IMG/VR virus record: IMGVR_UViG_3300042691_009100
Span: 1 to 32,223 of that record
Direction: 5' to 3' (one strand)
Length of the DNA stretch: 32,223 nucleotides
Origin: a virus
A program made the translations under genes and the position numbers. The notes beneath the pieces were generated by a model. It worked only from the letters and a program-made list of their open reading frames with translations. It did no database searches and was not told where the DNA came from. Position 1 is the stretch's first letter; the number at the start of each line of letters is the position of its first letter. Positions 16,129 through 23,205 of the stretch are shown here, piece by piece.

Positions 16129-16362
16129 TTGTTTCACACGCTCCTAGAACACATCACTGCGACACCGCTGTGGTGTCTCAACACAGGTGAAAAGTGGCTC
16201 GATGCACGCGACATGCAAACACTAATCGACATCGGAGCCACGAAACTGTGCAACGGTGGCGGCATAAAAGCAGGCTCACGTATCACAAACGAAGAACGTG
16301 AGACGTTCACTGTTATTGCGATCGGCACGTTCATCATCGCCAGTAGAATGCGAGGTCGATGA
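16129..16362 (+). CDS. Small hypothetical protein with C-terminal hydrophobic segment
   Basis: This frame encodes 77 residues if it starts at TTG 16129, directly after the previous stop. Its C-terminal part, FTVIAIGTFIIASRM, is hydrophobic and could insert in the membrane. No clear Shine-Dalgarno sequence supports the TTG. A shorter form beginning at the in-frame ATG at 16210 is possible. Its stop overlaps the next ATG (ATGA), which favours a real gene. I do not recognise the family. Confidence 0.5.
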   Translation: MFHTLLEHITATPLWCLNTGEKWLDARDMQTLIDIGATKLCNGGGIKAGSRITNEERETFTVIAIGTFIIASRMRGR

Positions 16363-16526
16363 AACTGTGGGAGTATCTACGAGATAACGCGTGGACTTGG
16401 GCAGGTGTCGCGTTCATCCTTATCACGCTAAGCGGTAGCACGATGTTGTTCACCTTGACAGTTGCGTTAGTGACAGTCGTGCTACACTGGCTGTTCACGA
16501 CGCTCGCAGATAAGGAGCAGGACTGA
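16359..16526 (+). CDS. Small two-helix membrane protein, possible holin component
   Basis: This short frame encodes 55 residues. It begins MKLWEYLRDNAWTWAG and has about 30 hydrophobic residues (15-46) that can form two short membrane helices, with charged ends (LADKEQD). It lies directly upstream of a holin-like gene and overlaps both neighbours (ATGA with the previous stop, TGATG with the next start). Position and topology suggest a holin or antiholin partner. This is inference from context, since such proteins have little sequence conservation. Confidence 0.6.
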   Translation: MKLWEYLRDNAWTWAGVAFILITLSGSTMLFTLTVALVTVVLHWLFTTLADKEQD

Positions 16527-16795
16527 TGGAGAAAGCCAAAGAAGTGCTCCAACGTATCGTGGCGTTGTTCATGACAAGCGCGCTCGGAATCATCACAGGT
16601 GCGTCAGTGCTGGGCGACATCCCACTGTGGAAGGCAGCCGCGCTCGCTGGATTCGCTTCAGTTGCTGCGGTCGTCGAACGTCTCGCACGTGCGTCGCTCG
16701 ACGGCAAGTTGACCATGGAAGAGATCGATGAGGCGTTCGCAGGTGCAACCGTCAAAAAAACCCGTGCAAAGAAAGCAGCCGCGAAAAAGCGGTAA
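16526..16795 (+). CDS. Holin
   Basis: The 89-residue protein has two hydrophobic segments, IVALFMTSALGIITGASVL near residues 11-29 and WKAAALAGFASVAAVV near 35-50. A basic Lys/Ala-rich C-terminal tail follows, VKKTRAKKAAAKKR. Two membrane helices plus a charged cytoplasmic tail is the layout of r1t-type holins in phages of Gram-positive hosts. It directly precedes the endolysin gene. AAGGAGCAGGACTG is the ribosome binding site. It should form membrane lesions that time host lysis. Confidence 0.75.
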   Translation: MEKAKEVLQRIVALFMTSALGIITGASVLGDIPLWKAAALAGFASVAAVVERLARASLDGKLTMEEIDEAFAGATVKKTRAKKAAAKKR

Positions 16796-16796
16796 C

Positions 16797-17285
16797 GTGA
16801 CGAAGCGACCTTACACAGGTAGCAGCGACGGTGCAGCACCGCGACTGCGCGCAGGTACGAAGACATTCATCGACCGTGTCGTGTTCCTTTCCGAACGTGC
16901 GTTGTGGAACAACGGCGACTGGGTAGTGCGTAACATGCGCGGCAAAGAAACACTCAGCGTACACGCAACAGGACGGGCGGTCGACCTGTCCTACCGTAAA
17001 CTTGGCGACAAAGGTAAACCAGACGGACGGAAACACGCCACCGAGTGGTGCAAACTGTTGGTCGCCAACGCTGACCTGCTCGGTATCGAGATGATCATCG
17101 ACTACTTCCCACAGCCGCACGGCAGAGCATGGCGGTGTGACCGCGCAGCGTGGCAGAAGTACACCAAGCCGACCGTCAGCGGCGCACCTGGCGGCGACTG
17201 GATACATGTCGAGATCTCGCCTGCGATGGCAGACAACCCAACCGCTGTCGACGCCGCATTCAAAAAGATCTTTGCACAGCCATGA
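16797..17285 (+). CDS. Endolysin, M15-type peptidase (peptidoglycan-cleaving)
   Basis: The 162-residue protein, starting at GTG 16797, carries the zinc-peptidase signature of the M15/VanY group. SVHATGRAVDLS gives H56 and D63 of the H.....D motif, and DWIHVE gives the third ligand H137 with E139 in the W.H.E motif. Such enzymes cut peptide cross-bridges or stems of peptidoglycan. It lacks an obvious separate cell-wall-binding domain. The gene follows the holin by 1 nt and its stop overlaps the next ATG, so a lysis role is well supported. Confidence 0.85.
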   Translation: MTKRPYTGSSDGAAPRLRAGTKTFIDRVVFLSERALWNNGDWVVRNMRGKETLSVHATGRAVDLSYRKLGDKGKPDGRKHATEWCKLLVANADLLGIEMIIDYFPQPHGRAWRCDRAAWQKYTKPTVSGAPGGDWIHVEISPAMADNPTAVDAAFKKIFAQP

Positions 17286-17521
17286 ACGAAGCGGTCGCAG
17301 TTGCGTTGATCGCTGCGATCGGAACAGTTATCGTCGCGCTGGTGCAACGCGGACGTGTGGAGAACAGCGCAGACCACGCGCGCGTCATGGACGCGATCAA
17401 ACGGTTCAGCAGCAAACTTGACCGTATCGACGAGAAAACAGACCGCGTCGATGGGAAGATCGACCGCGTCGACGAGAAACTAGAACGTCACATCGCCAGG
17501 TATAACATCGAACACGACTAG
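17282..17521 (+). CDS. Membrane-anchored coiled-coil protein of the lysis cassette
   Basis: The 79-residue protein has one N-terminal membrane helix, VAVALIAAIGTVIVALVQ, followed by a coiled coil with a repeated motif: LDRIDEKTDRVDGKIDRVDEK. This layout recalls small holin-associated (XhlA-like) proteins, though in the opposite order of parts from classical XhlA. ATG 17282 overlaps the endolysin stop. A role in lysis timing or membrane attachment is inferred from context. Confidence 0.7.
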   Translation: MNEAVAVALIAAIGTVIVALVQRGRVENSADHARVMDAIKRFSSKLDRIDEKTDRVDGKIDRVDEKLERHIARYNIEHD

Positions 17522-17531
17522 TGAGGACAGT

Positions 17532-17771
17532 ATGAACCTGAAAGATGAGATCGCAGAAGCGCAGTCTGTGCACGCTGCAGGTGGGCGCAAGTCACGTATC
17601 GTGGAGATCATGGAGAAGATGGAACCGCAGGACGCAGCCGATCTGCGTGCTGCGCTCGACGATCACACTGTATCGGCGTCGGTTATCGAACGTGTTATGG
17701 CGAAACGCGGTTTCAAACTGAGCGTCAACATGGTGTACAAGTATAGGAAAGGTGACTATGTCACTGTCTGA
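17532..17771 (+). CDS. Small protein with HTH-like C-terminus
   Basis: This protein of 79 residues has an N-terminal helix and a segment VSASVIERVMAKRGFKLSV followed by NMVYKYRKGDYVTV. The C-terminal half looks like a helix-turn-helix, and similar small proteins (VSA..IERVL..RG.....V..YR.G) are found in actinobacterial phages. DNA binding is inferred. GTGAGGACAGT supplies the ribosome binding site, and the 3' end overlaps the next gene by 14 nt. Confidence 0.65.
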   Translation: MNLKDEIAEAQSVHAAGGRKSRIVEIMEKMEPQDAADLRAALDDHTVSASVIERVMAKRGFKLSVNMVYKYRKGDYVTV

Positions 17772-18810
17772 CGATATCCTCTCGGAGAAACACGACGAAT
17801 CGCAGCGTTACAAGAAAGAGCGCGACAACGCGATCGCTGAACTGGCGCGGGTGAACGAACGTCTCGATCAGATGAAACAGACTCTCGATATCGTGGAGCG
17901 TGCAGAGTCGGCGACGTTGCAGCCGCCGCAGTGGTTGCTGCCACGCGATAAGAAGAAAACACAGGCGGCTACTGTTGTGGCGATGTTGTCTGACTTGCAC
18001 CTGGATGAGGTGGTGTTACCTGAAGAGGTGGACGGTTTGAATGCGTACAACCGTGCGATCGCCGAGGTGCGTATGAAACTGTGGTGTGCGAACACTATCA
18101 AACTTGCACGTCATCACCTCGCTGGTTTGAAGTATGACGGTTTCGTGTTGTTCCTCGGTGGTGACATCTTCAGCGGTGACATCCACGAAGAACTGGCAGA
18201 GACGAACGAGGACACGATGATCGGCTCGCTGCTGTACTGGGCAGAGCACATGGCGTCAGCAGTCGACATGTTGGCAACCGAGTTCGGTAAAGTTCACATC
18301 GCAGCAGTTGCAGGCAACCACGGACGCACGACACGTAAGCCGCGTGCGAAACTGCGTGCGCGCACCAACTTCGACTGGTTGTTAGCGAAGATGATCGAAC
18401 GTCACTTCAAAGGCGATAAACGTGTGACGTTCCAAGTGCCAGAATCGAGCGACTGTCTCGTACAGGTGTACGGTCATGGTCATCTGTTGACACACGGCGA
18501 TCAAGCGCACGGTGGTTCAGGTATCGGTGGCATCTATCCGCCGATCATGCGTCTGCGTGCACGCAAGGCGCAACGCTATCTCGCTATCGGTTCGTCGTTC
18601 GACACCTTGTGGCTCGGTCACTGGCATCAGTACCTGCCGTCTCCTGGGTTGGTGGTGAACGGCTCCATGAAGGGCTACGACGAGTATGCGTATGTCAACA
18701 ACTTCCAACATGAGCAGCCGCAGCAGGCTCTCGCGGTGGTGACTTCACATCGTGGTATCATCTTGCAGGCTCCAGTGTTCTGTTCAGATCGTGACCGTGA
18801 AGGGTGGTAG
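17758..18810 (+). CDS. Calcineurin-like metallophosphoesterase
   Basis: The 350-residue protein has the full motif series of this superfamily: SDLHLDE (D.H), LFLGGDIFSGD (GD), GNHGR (GNH), THGD and GHWHQ. It should use a two-metal centre to hydrolyse phosphomonoesters or diesters, possibly nucleic acid ends or nucleotides. The first 60 residues are a charged helix or coiled coil (DESQRYKKERDNAIAELARV). ATG 17758 is preferred to GTG 17752 because GGAAAGG lies 5 nt upstream. Related genes are common in phages, but the substrate is not known. Confidence 0.85.
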   Translation: MSLSDDILSEKHDESQRYKKERDNAIAELARVNERLDQMKQTLDIVERAESATLQPPQWLLPRDKKKTQAATVVAMLSDLHLDEVVLPEEVDGLNAYNRAIAEVRMKLWCANTIKLARHHLAGLKYDGFVLFLGGDIFSGDIHEELAETNEDTMIGSLLYWAEHMASAVDMLATEFGKVHIAAVAGNHGRTTRKPRAKLRARTNFDWLLAKMIERHFKGDKRVTFQVPESSDCLVQVYGHGHLLTHGDQAHGGSGIGGIYPPIMRLRARKAQRYLAIGSSFDTLWLGHWHQYLPSPGLVVNGSMKGYDEYAYVNNFQHEQPQQALAVVTSHRGIILQAPVFCSDRDREGW

Positions 18811-18812
18811 CA

Positions 18813-19058
18813 GTGGACGAGAACTATGACGTCGTGGTGGTGACGTGGCACGACGCGCACGCGATGACTGACACGTGGACTGCGTTGCGTGACTTCGATG
18901 TTGAGCCGTGTGTTGTTCGGTCGGTTGGGTTGTTGATTCCTAACGCTAAAGATGGGCATGTGGTGATAGCCCAGTCGCATATTGCCGAGAATGGGGACTT
19001 CGACTCGGTTCTGGCTATCCCTATGGGGATGGTCCAGAAGTTGACTATCTGCCGCTGA
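18813..19058 (+). CDS. Small conserved-type actinophage protein
   Basis: This protein of 81 residues starts at GTG 18813 behind GAAGGG. It reads MDENYDVVVVTWHDAHAMTD, then a segment with WTALRDFDVEPCVVRSVGLL and KDGHVVIAQSH. The pattern V.V.W.DAHA....W....D....P......G.L.......V..A.S is a recurrent one for small actinobacterial phage proteins. The function is unknown to me. It ends the block before the first repeated promoter. Confidence 0.65.
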   Translation: MDENYDVVVVTWHDAHAMTDTWTALRDFDVEPCVVRSVGLLIPNAKDGHVVIAQSHIAENGDFDSVLAIPMGMVQKLTICR

Positions 19059-19099
19059 GCCGCGTCGGGACGGGTTCTCGGACGGGTTGTTGGGAATGC
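19059..19099. repeat. Short direct repeat GGACGGGTT upstream of promoter P1
   Basis: GGACGGGTT occurs at 19068-19076 and 19080-19088, 12 nt apart, directly upstream of the -35 at 19100. It could be a protein-binding repeat, but it has no counterpart at the other four copies of the promoter. Confidence 0.3.
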
Positions 19100-19129
19100 T
19101 TGACAGGCACTAGGCTGGTGTGGTAAGAT
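19100..19129 (+). promoter_or_regulatory. Promoter P1 (repeated type)
   Basis: TTGACA lies at 19100-19105 and TAAGAT at 19124-19129 with 18 nt between, and TGG directly precedes the -10. AATGC precedes the -35. ATG 19136 falls 7 nt after the -10, where transcription is expected to begin. A second in-frame ATG with the ribosome binding site GAAAGGAC lies at 19160. Confidence 0.85.
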
Positions 19130-19159
19130 ATAGTCATGGTAGAGAAAGGACAGACCACC

Positions 19160-19972
19160 ATGATCAACATCCAAACCGCAACACCCATTCAGATCGACAC
19201 GCAACTGCTGCGTGAGATGAGCCTCTACTGGCGCGCACGTCAGATGAAAGCGATGTACGCAGACGCAGTGCATGGCTACGTTGCCCACCAGTGCAAGTTC
19301 AACTACGCAGGCAACGGTACATATCGCAACGCAGAAGGCGAGTTCCTCACCACCGAGCGTGCACTGCAGATCGCACCCGACGTGATCGCACACAAAGGTT
19401 CATACGCTGCAACGTTGAAGCACCACCTCGATCTTTACACCCAGGAAAGCAACGAAGTGAAAGTGCACCGCGCACGCATCAACGAGTTGAATGAAGAGTT
19501 CACACGTCGCGGCGGCTGGACACGCTACTGGGCAGTGGTGTCGAGCGCAGGACACGTGCACAGCAGCACCGAGTGCTTCACGTGCAACAACGGTAAGAAC
19601 CCGACCGAGTTCGTGCTGTTCCCGTCGTTGAGCGGCAAGGATGTCGACGCTGCTGTTGCGAAGGTCGGTGCGACGCTCTGCTCGCACTGCTTCCCCACTG
19701 CACCAGTCGAGTATCGCGAGCAGGCTAAGGTTAGCAAGACTGCAGCGCAGGCGATGCGTGACAGCGGCGATGAAAAAGACTTCGATGCTGCGGTTGCGAA
19801 GGCAGCAGCGAAAGCAGCGGCGTCGTGTGGCGGTTCGGGCAAGGCTGGTCTCCAGGGAACGAATCACTGGCAGAAGTGCACCGAGTGCGACTACACGGCT
19901 CGTTCGGTGACGATGAGCGGAAAGCCGATTCACAAGTTGCCGCGCCACAAGCCCCATAGAAAGGTCGGGTGA
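19160..19972 (+). CDS. Cysteine-rich protein family of actinobacterial phages
   Basis: The 270-residue protein has a helical N-terminal half and a C-terminal half rich in cysteine pairs: GHVHSSTECFTCNN, then TLCSHCFPTAPVEY and CTECDYTA. It also holds an Ala/Lys-rich stretch (AAVAKAAAKAAASCGGSG). The arrangement suggests zinc-binding ribbons. The motif GHVHSS..C..C together with C..CFP.APVE recurs in actinobacterial phages with no established function. ATG 19160 has a good ribosome binding site. In-frame ATG 19136 would add eight residues (MVEKGQTT) and may be used in a leaderless way. Confidence 0.75.
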   Translation: MINIQTATPIQIDTQLLREMSLYWRARQMKAMYADAVHGYVAHQCKFNYAGNGTYRNAEGEFLTTERALQIAPDVIAHKGSYAATLKHHLDLYTQESNEVKVHRARINELNEEFTRRGGWTRYWAVVSSAGHVHSSTECFTCNNGKNPTEFVLFPSLSGKDVDAAVAKVGATLCSHCFPTAPVEYREQAKVSKTAAQAMRDSGDEKDFDAAVAKAAAKAAASCGGSGKAGLQGTNHWQKCTECDYTARSVTMSGKPIHKLPRHKPHRKVG

Positions 19973-19978
19973 TAATGC

Positions 19979-20008
19979 TTGACAGACCCTATATCGGTGT
20001 GGTAAGAT
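19979..20008 (+). promoter_or_regulatory. Promoter P2 (repeated type)
   Basis: TTGACA lies at 19979-19984 and TAAGAT at 20003-20008, separated by 18 nt, with TGG before the -10 and AATGC before the -35. The in-frame ATG pair is at 20015 and 20039. From the -10 to the second ATG it matches P1 with a single base difference. Confidence 0.85.
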
Positions 20009-20038
20009 ATAGTTATGGTAGAGAAAGGACAGACCACC

Positions 20039-20368
20039 ATGAAGATCACACACACGATCACCACAAGCACAGGCGATGCGATTCCTGCAATCGATAACAG
20101 CGTGTGGCGACAGAGCATCGAGCGCATCGAAGCGAACCGCCGCAGTCATCGCATCGGCTATCATGATTCAGAGGAATGCATGATGTGTGGGCGCAAGATG
20201 AGCCGCAAAGCACACGAGAACGCACGACACGTTCACATGACGATCGACGGTGATCTCGTGCCGATGGCTGCAGAAGTCGGCTCACTCTCGCAGGGTTGGT
20301 TCCCAGTCGGTAGTGAGTGCGCTAAGCGGTTGCCGAAAGGCTTCGCTGAGAAACCGTGGGTCGGGTGA
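20039..20368 (+). CDS. Zinc-finger-like small protein
   Basis: This protein of 109 residues contains CMMCGRKMSRKAHENARHVH, then DGDLVPMAAEVG, and WFPVGSECAKRLPKG. The CxxC pair, the histidines and the later Cys suggest a metal-binding site. Small proteins with C..CGR...H...DG.L.PV......GWFPVG.ECAKR.P are common in actinobacterial phages; their role is not known. ATG 20039 follows GAAAGGAC. In-frame ATG 20015 would add MVEKGQTT. Confidence 0.75.
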   Translation: MKITHTITTSTGDAIPAIDNSVWRQSIERIEANRRSHRIGYHDSEECMMCGRKMSRKAHENARHVHMTIDGDLVPMAAEVGSLSQGWFPVGSECAKRLPKGFAEKPWVG

Positions 20369-20373
20369 ATGAC

Positions 20374-20727
20374 ATGCAAGTGCACCGCATCTACAGGCTG
20401 CAAGTCTCAACACGGGCATTAGACGATCACGTAAGCAGACTTTATCAACGCATCGTCGTCGAACGTGAAAACGCAAAACGCATCTACACAGAGTTCTATC
20501 AGCATATAGACAACAACGAAGCGTTCATCATGATGATCAAAACGCTGAAGAACACTGCAACTGTGCGTGTCAGTCATGCCGCCATCATGGAACTGATCGA
20601 TGACCTGGCTTACCAGGCAGAGTTCAACGAGGACGACACCAGCCTGCGCAAGGCATGTCAACACGCGGTTCGCAGCCTTCGCAAACAGATGGCTCGCGAT
20701 CACGGCGTCGTCGTGGTTCCGAGATAA
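20374..20727 (+). CDS. Small helical hypothetical protein
   Basis: The protein has 117 residues if it starts at ATG 20374. GTG 20365 is an alternative that overlaps the previous stop by GTGA. It is mainly helical: IYRLQVSTRALDDHVSRLYQ, then VVERENAKRIYTEFYQHI, and DTSLRKACQHAVRSLRKQMA. I do not recognise a family or catalytic motif. Promoter P3 begins immediately after its stop codon. Confidence 0.6.
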   Translation: MQVHRIYRLQVSTRALDDHVSRLYQRIVVERENAKRIYTEFYQHIDNNEAFIMMIKTLKNTATVRVSHAAIMELIDDLAYQAEFNEDDTSLRKACQHAVRSLRKQMARDHGVVVVPR

Positions 20728-20730
20728 TGC

Positions 20731-20760
20731 TTGACACACATACCCTCGATATGGTAAGAT
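20731..20760 (+). promoter_or_regulatory. Promoter P3 (repeated type)
   Basis: TTGACA lies at 20731-20736 and TAAGAT at 20755-20760 with 18 nt between and TGG before the -10. ATG 20767 follows after 6 nt, and the second in-frame ATG is at 20791. This is the last copy before the purZ block, and it likely drives transcription into it. Confidence 0.85.
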
Positions 20761-20790
20761 ATATATATGGACAGAAAGGACAGCAATAAC

Positions 20791-21201
20791 ATGATCACCG
20801 ACTGGATAGCCGAACCAGCCTACTCACCAGAGGACGCAACCGCGAAGTTCAGGTGGTGGTGCGCTAACCACGGCGTCACCAAGGCATACGCAAACGTGAG
20901 CATTCGCGAACGTGCACTAATCCCATCCAACGTGCGAGTCGACATCGCAACGTTCTTCGCAAACGTGAACGCGACACCAGTGAAAGCAGAGGACCTGGTC
21001 ACACGCGTCATCAAGTGGTGCGAGCAGAACGTGTTTGCAGAAGTGACGACGCGCAAACTTGCTGAGGAGATGGGCTGCTCGCAGCACGTCGCACGTCGCA
21101 TCGTCAGCGACCTGCCTAACTACTTCAGGCGGCTGAACCAGTATAAGTATGAAGTGCGCGACTATAACATCGACAAAGCGCACGACCGCCGCACCGCGTA
21201 A
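20791..21201 (+). CDS. Winged-helix-like DNA-binding protein
   Basis: This protein of 136 residues contains a clear helix-turn-helix near residues 91-112: VTTRKLAEEMGCSQHVARRI, followed by a strand-like LNQYKYEVRDY that could form the wing. The N-terminal part (SPEDATAKFRWWCANHGVTK) resembles no family I know. It could be a regulator of the repeated promoters, which is speculation. ATG 20791 follows GAAAGGACAG. In-frame ATG 20767 would add MDRKDSNN. Confidence 0.65.
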   Translation: MITDWIAEPAYSPEDATAKFRWWCANHGVTKAYANVSIRERALIPSNVRVDIATFFANVNATPVKAEDLVTRVIKWCEQNVFAEVTTRKLAEEMGCSQHVARRIVSDLPNYFRRLNQYKYEVRDYNIDKAHDRRTA

Positions 21202-21231
21202 CACATCTAGGCTAAACTAGGGCAGGACACC

Positions 21232-21522
21232 ATGAAGTTCAGGGACAGGCGCGACGCTGCACGTCAAGCACGCATCGCACGCGAACAGCAAGAGCAGAAA
21301 GGACGCGACCGAGTCGCACAGTTCGCAGTCCTGGATGAGATCAACAAAGCGATCGAGGACGGCGACTACGTCACACTGACGTCACTACTGGAGATCGACT
21401 TCGCGTTGATCGCCGACATGACGATCACCGAATGGCAGCAAACCGTCATCGTCAGGCTGCACGACTTTTGCAGGTCGGTGGGCATCGAATATAAGTGGCA
21501 AACCAACAACGACAACGAATAG
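21232..21522 (+). CDS. Small charged helical protein
   Basis: The 96-residue protein begins MKFRDRRDAARQARIAREQ, a strongly basic helix, followed by LDEINKAIEDGDYVTLTSLL and a C-terminal part ending in NNDNE. No family is recognised. A possible -10, TAAACT at 21213-21218, precedes it, and AGGACACC gives a weak ribosome binding site. It is separated from purZ by 13 nt containing GAAAGG. Confidence 0.6.
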   Translation: MKFRDRRDAARQARIAREQQEQKGRDRVAQFAVLDEINKAIEDGDYVTLTSLLEIDFALIADMTITEWQQTVIVRLHDFCRSVGIEYKWQTNNDNE

Positions 21523-21535
21523 AAAGGCACATATC

Positions 21536-22663
21536 ATGACCATTCACGCCATCGTCGGCGGTCAGTTTGGCTCCGAAGCCAAAGGACACGTCGCCGCACA
21601 ACTGGCAACGCGACTGCGCACCAACACACTCGGCAAGAGGCTGCACCTCGTGCGCGTTGGTGGTAGCAACGCAGGACACAGCGCAGCCGCAGCAGACGGC
21701 ACGATCTGGGCGTTGCGCCAAGTTCCAGCAGCAGCCGTCGTCGACCTCGACGCCGCGCTCTATATCGCACAAGGAAGCGAGATCGACATCAGCGTACTGA
21801 CTAGCGAAGTTGACGCGCTCGACGCAGCAGGCTTCAACGTCAGCAGCCGACTCTACATCGACGCGAATGCGACCATCCTGGAGCCGCATCACATCGAACG
21901 TGAAAGCGGCAGCGACATCAACGCGCGCACAGGCTCAACGAGCAAGGGTATCGGAGCCGCACGCGCCGACCGACTGATGCGACTCGCACGCACCGCTGCT
22001 ATGGCGGTGGGCGACCTGTCCGATCTCGGTATGGTGTGTGAAACCGCAGGTATGTTCCAGGCTGCACACTTGCGGCAAGAGCACGTCGTCATCGAAGGCA
22101 CGCAGGGCTACGGTCTCGGGTTGCATACCCGTTTCTATCCGCAGACAACCAGCGGCGACTGCCGCACCGTCGACCTGCTCGCACAGATCGGCTATCTGCC
22201 GCTCAACCCGAGACAGCCACGCGAGATTCACACGTGGCTCGTGTTGCGCACCTACCCTATCCGCGTTGCAGGCAACAGCGGACCGATGGACAGCGACGAA
22301 CTCACCTGGGAGCAACTCGGTGAACGCACCGCAGGCTACGTCCAGCCAGAGCGCACCACGGTTACCAAGAAGATTCGACGTGTTGCAGAGTGGAACCCAG
22401 CCGTCGTCATGGAAGCGGTACAGGCAAACGGTGGAGTGGGCGACCACTTGCACCCGTGTCTGATGTTCGTCGACTACTTCGAGCCGAACCTCGCTAGTGA
22501 AACCGACGTGAGCAAACTGTTGCTCTACCCGAGCGCGCTGCGACAGATCAGACACTGCGAGATTCACATCGGCAAGCAGGCAGCGATGTACGGCACTTCC
22601 GCGAACACCGTCATGTTCAACAACACACAACTCGCCGCCACCGTGCGCGACTGGTCTATCTAA
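21536..22663 (+). CDS. purZ: PurZ: adenylosuccinate synthetase-like enzyme for 2-aminoadenine synthesis
   Basis: The 375-residue protein has the PurA-superfamily motifs. These are the P-loop region GGQFGSEAKGH (8-18), GGSNAGH (42-48), GSTSKGIGAARADR (133-146), EGTQGYGLGL (187-196) with YPQTTS, and TTVTKKIRR (274-282). Residue 13 is Ser, where PurA has the catalytic Asp of GDEGKGK; this substitution is the published hallmark of PurZ. PurZ condenses dGMP with aspartate to give the precursor of 2-amino-dAMP (dZMP). The length is close to phage PurZ and shorter than bacterial PurA (about 430). The downstream MazG-like gene supports the assignment. GAAAGGCAC precedes ATG 21536. Confidence 0.87.
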   Translation: MTIHAIVGGQFGSEAKGHVAAQLATRLRTNTLGKRLHLVRVGGSNAGHSAAAADGTIWALRQVPAAAVVDLDAALYIAQGSEIDISVLTSEVDALDAAGFNVSSRLYIDANATILEPHHIERESGSDINARTGSTSKGIGAARADRLMRLARTAAMAVGDLSDLGMVCETAGMFQAAHLRQEHVVIEGTQGYGLGLHTRFYPQTTSGDCRTVDLLAQIGYLPLNPRQPREIHTWLVLRTYPIRVAGNSGPMDSDELTWEQLGERTAGYVQPERTTVTKKIRRVAEWNPAVVMEAVQANGGVGDHLHPCLMFVDYFEPNLASETDVSKLLLYPSALRQIRHCEIHIGKQAAMYGTSANTVMFNNTQLAATVRDWSI

Positions 22664-22681
22664 ACAAGAAAGGGCAACAAC

Positions 22682-23005
22682 ATGCTAGGTAAGAGACAGA
22701 AACAACGACTCAACAACTGGTGGATTCAACACGCGACCGACGAAGTCGCCGCGATGTTGAAAAAACTGGACGAGTACGGAGCAGGCGACCTGCACGAGAT
22801 CGGCTACTCGATGGCGAAAGTCGCCAACCGAGAAGTCACACGTGAACAAGCATACGAACTCGGCATCATGTTCTATGCACTGGGCAAGATGCAACGCATC
22901 ATCAGCGCAGCAGAACAAGCACGCGAAGCATCAACCGACACGTGGCACGACCTCGCTGTTTACAGCAAGATGGTGCTCGCAAACCGTGCAGAGGTGATGC
23001 CATGA
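22682..23005 (+). CDS. MazG-like nucleotide pyrophosphohydrolase (candidate MazZ)
   Basis: This 107-residue, all-helical protein has the pattern of small MazG-like proteins of actinobacterial phages: LKKLDEYGAGDLHEIGYSMA (27-46), then EQAYELGIMFYALGKM (55-70) and DTWHDLAVYSKM (86-97). MazG-type enzymes hydrolyse NTPs or dNTPs to monophosphate and pyrophosphate. In Z-genome phages the MazZ branch turns dGTP into dGMP, the substrate of PurZ. The gene starts 18 nt after purZ with AAAGGGCAAC. Family membership is likely, and the dGTP specificity is inferred from position only. Confidence 0.65.
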   Translation: MLGKRQKQRLNNWWIQHATDEVAAMLKKLDEYGAGDLHEIGYSMAKVANREVTREQAYELGIMFYALGKMQRIISAAEQAREASTDTWHDLAVYSKMVLANRAEVMP

Positions 23006-23205
23006 ACAAAGGCTATGACGCAGTGAACTACTGCCACGCCGAAGTGCTGTACCGCGACCAGTTGCAGCAAGCACAACGACGCGCCAACATCTACGGCTAC
23101 ACCGAACTTGTCATCTGGCAAAGCGCAGACGGTACGCTCATCGACGAGCAGACCATCAAACCGAACACTGAACTGCAGACTGGAGCGCGCAACGTATGGC
23201 GTTGA
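23002..23205 (+). CDS. Small hypothetical protein
   Basis: This protein of 67 residues reads MNKGYDAVNYCHAEVLYRDQ and continues with a helix and a short strand pair, YTELVIWQSADGTLI. ATG 23002 overlaps the preceding stop (ATGA), and its 3' end overlaps the next gene by 10 nt, so it belongs to the same operon. I do not recognise a family. It may be an accessory to the nucleotide enzymes around it, by position only. Confidence 0.65.
   Translation: MNKGYDAVNYCHAEVLYRDQLQQAQRRANIYGYTELVIWQSADGTLIDEQTIKPNTELQTGARNVWR

Noticed and set aside
19099-19111. Similarity of the P1 -35 region to the L5-type mycobacteriophage stoperator (GGTGG.TGTCAAG in reverse complement)
   Set aside because: The match is mainly the TTGACA core shared by all strong -35 elements, it falls off in P2 to P5, and no repressor or integrase gene is visible.
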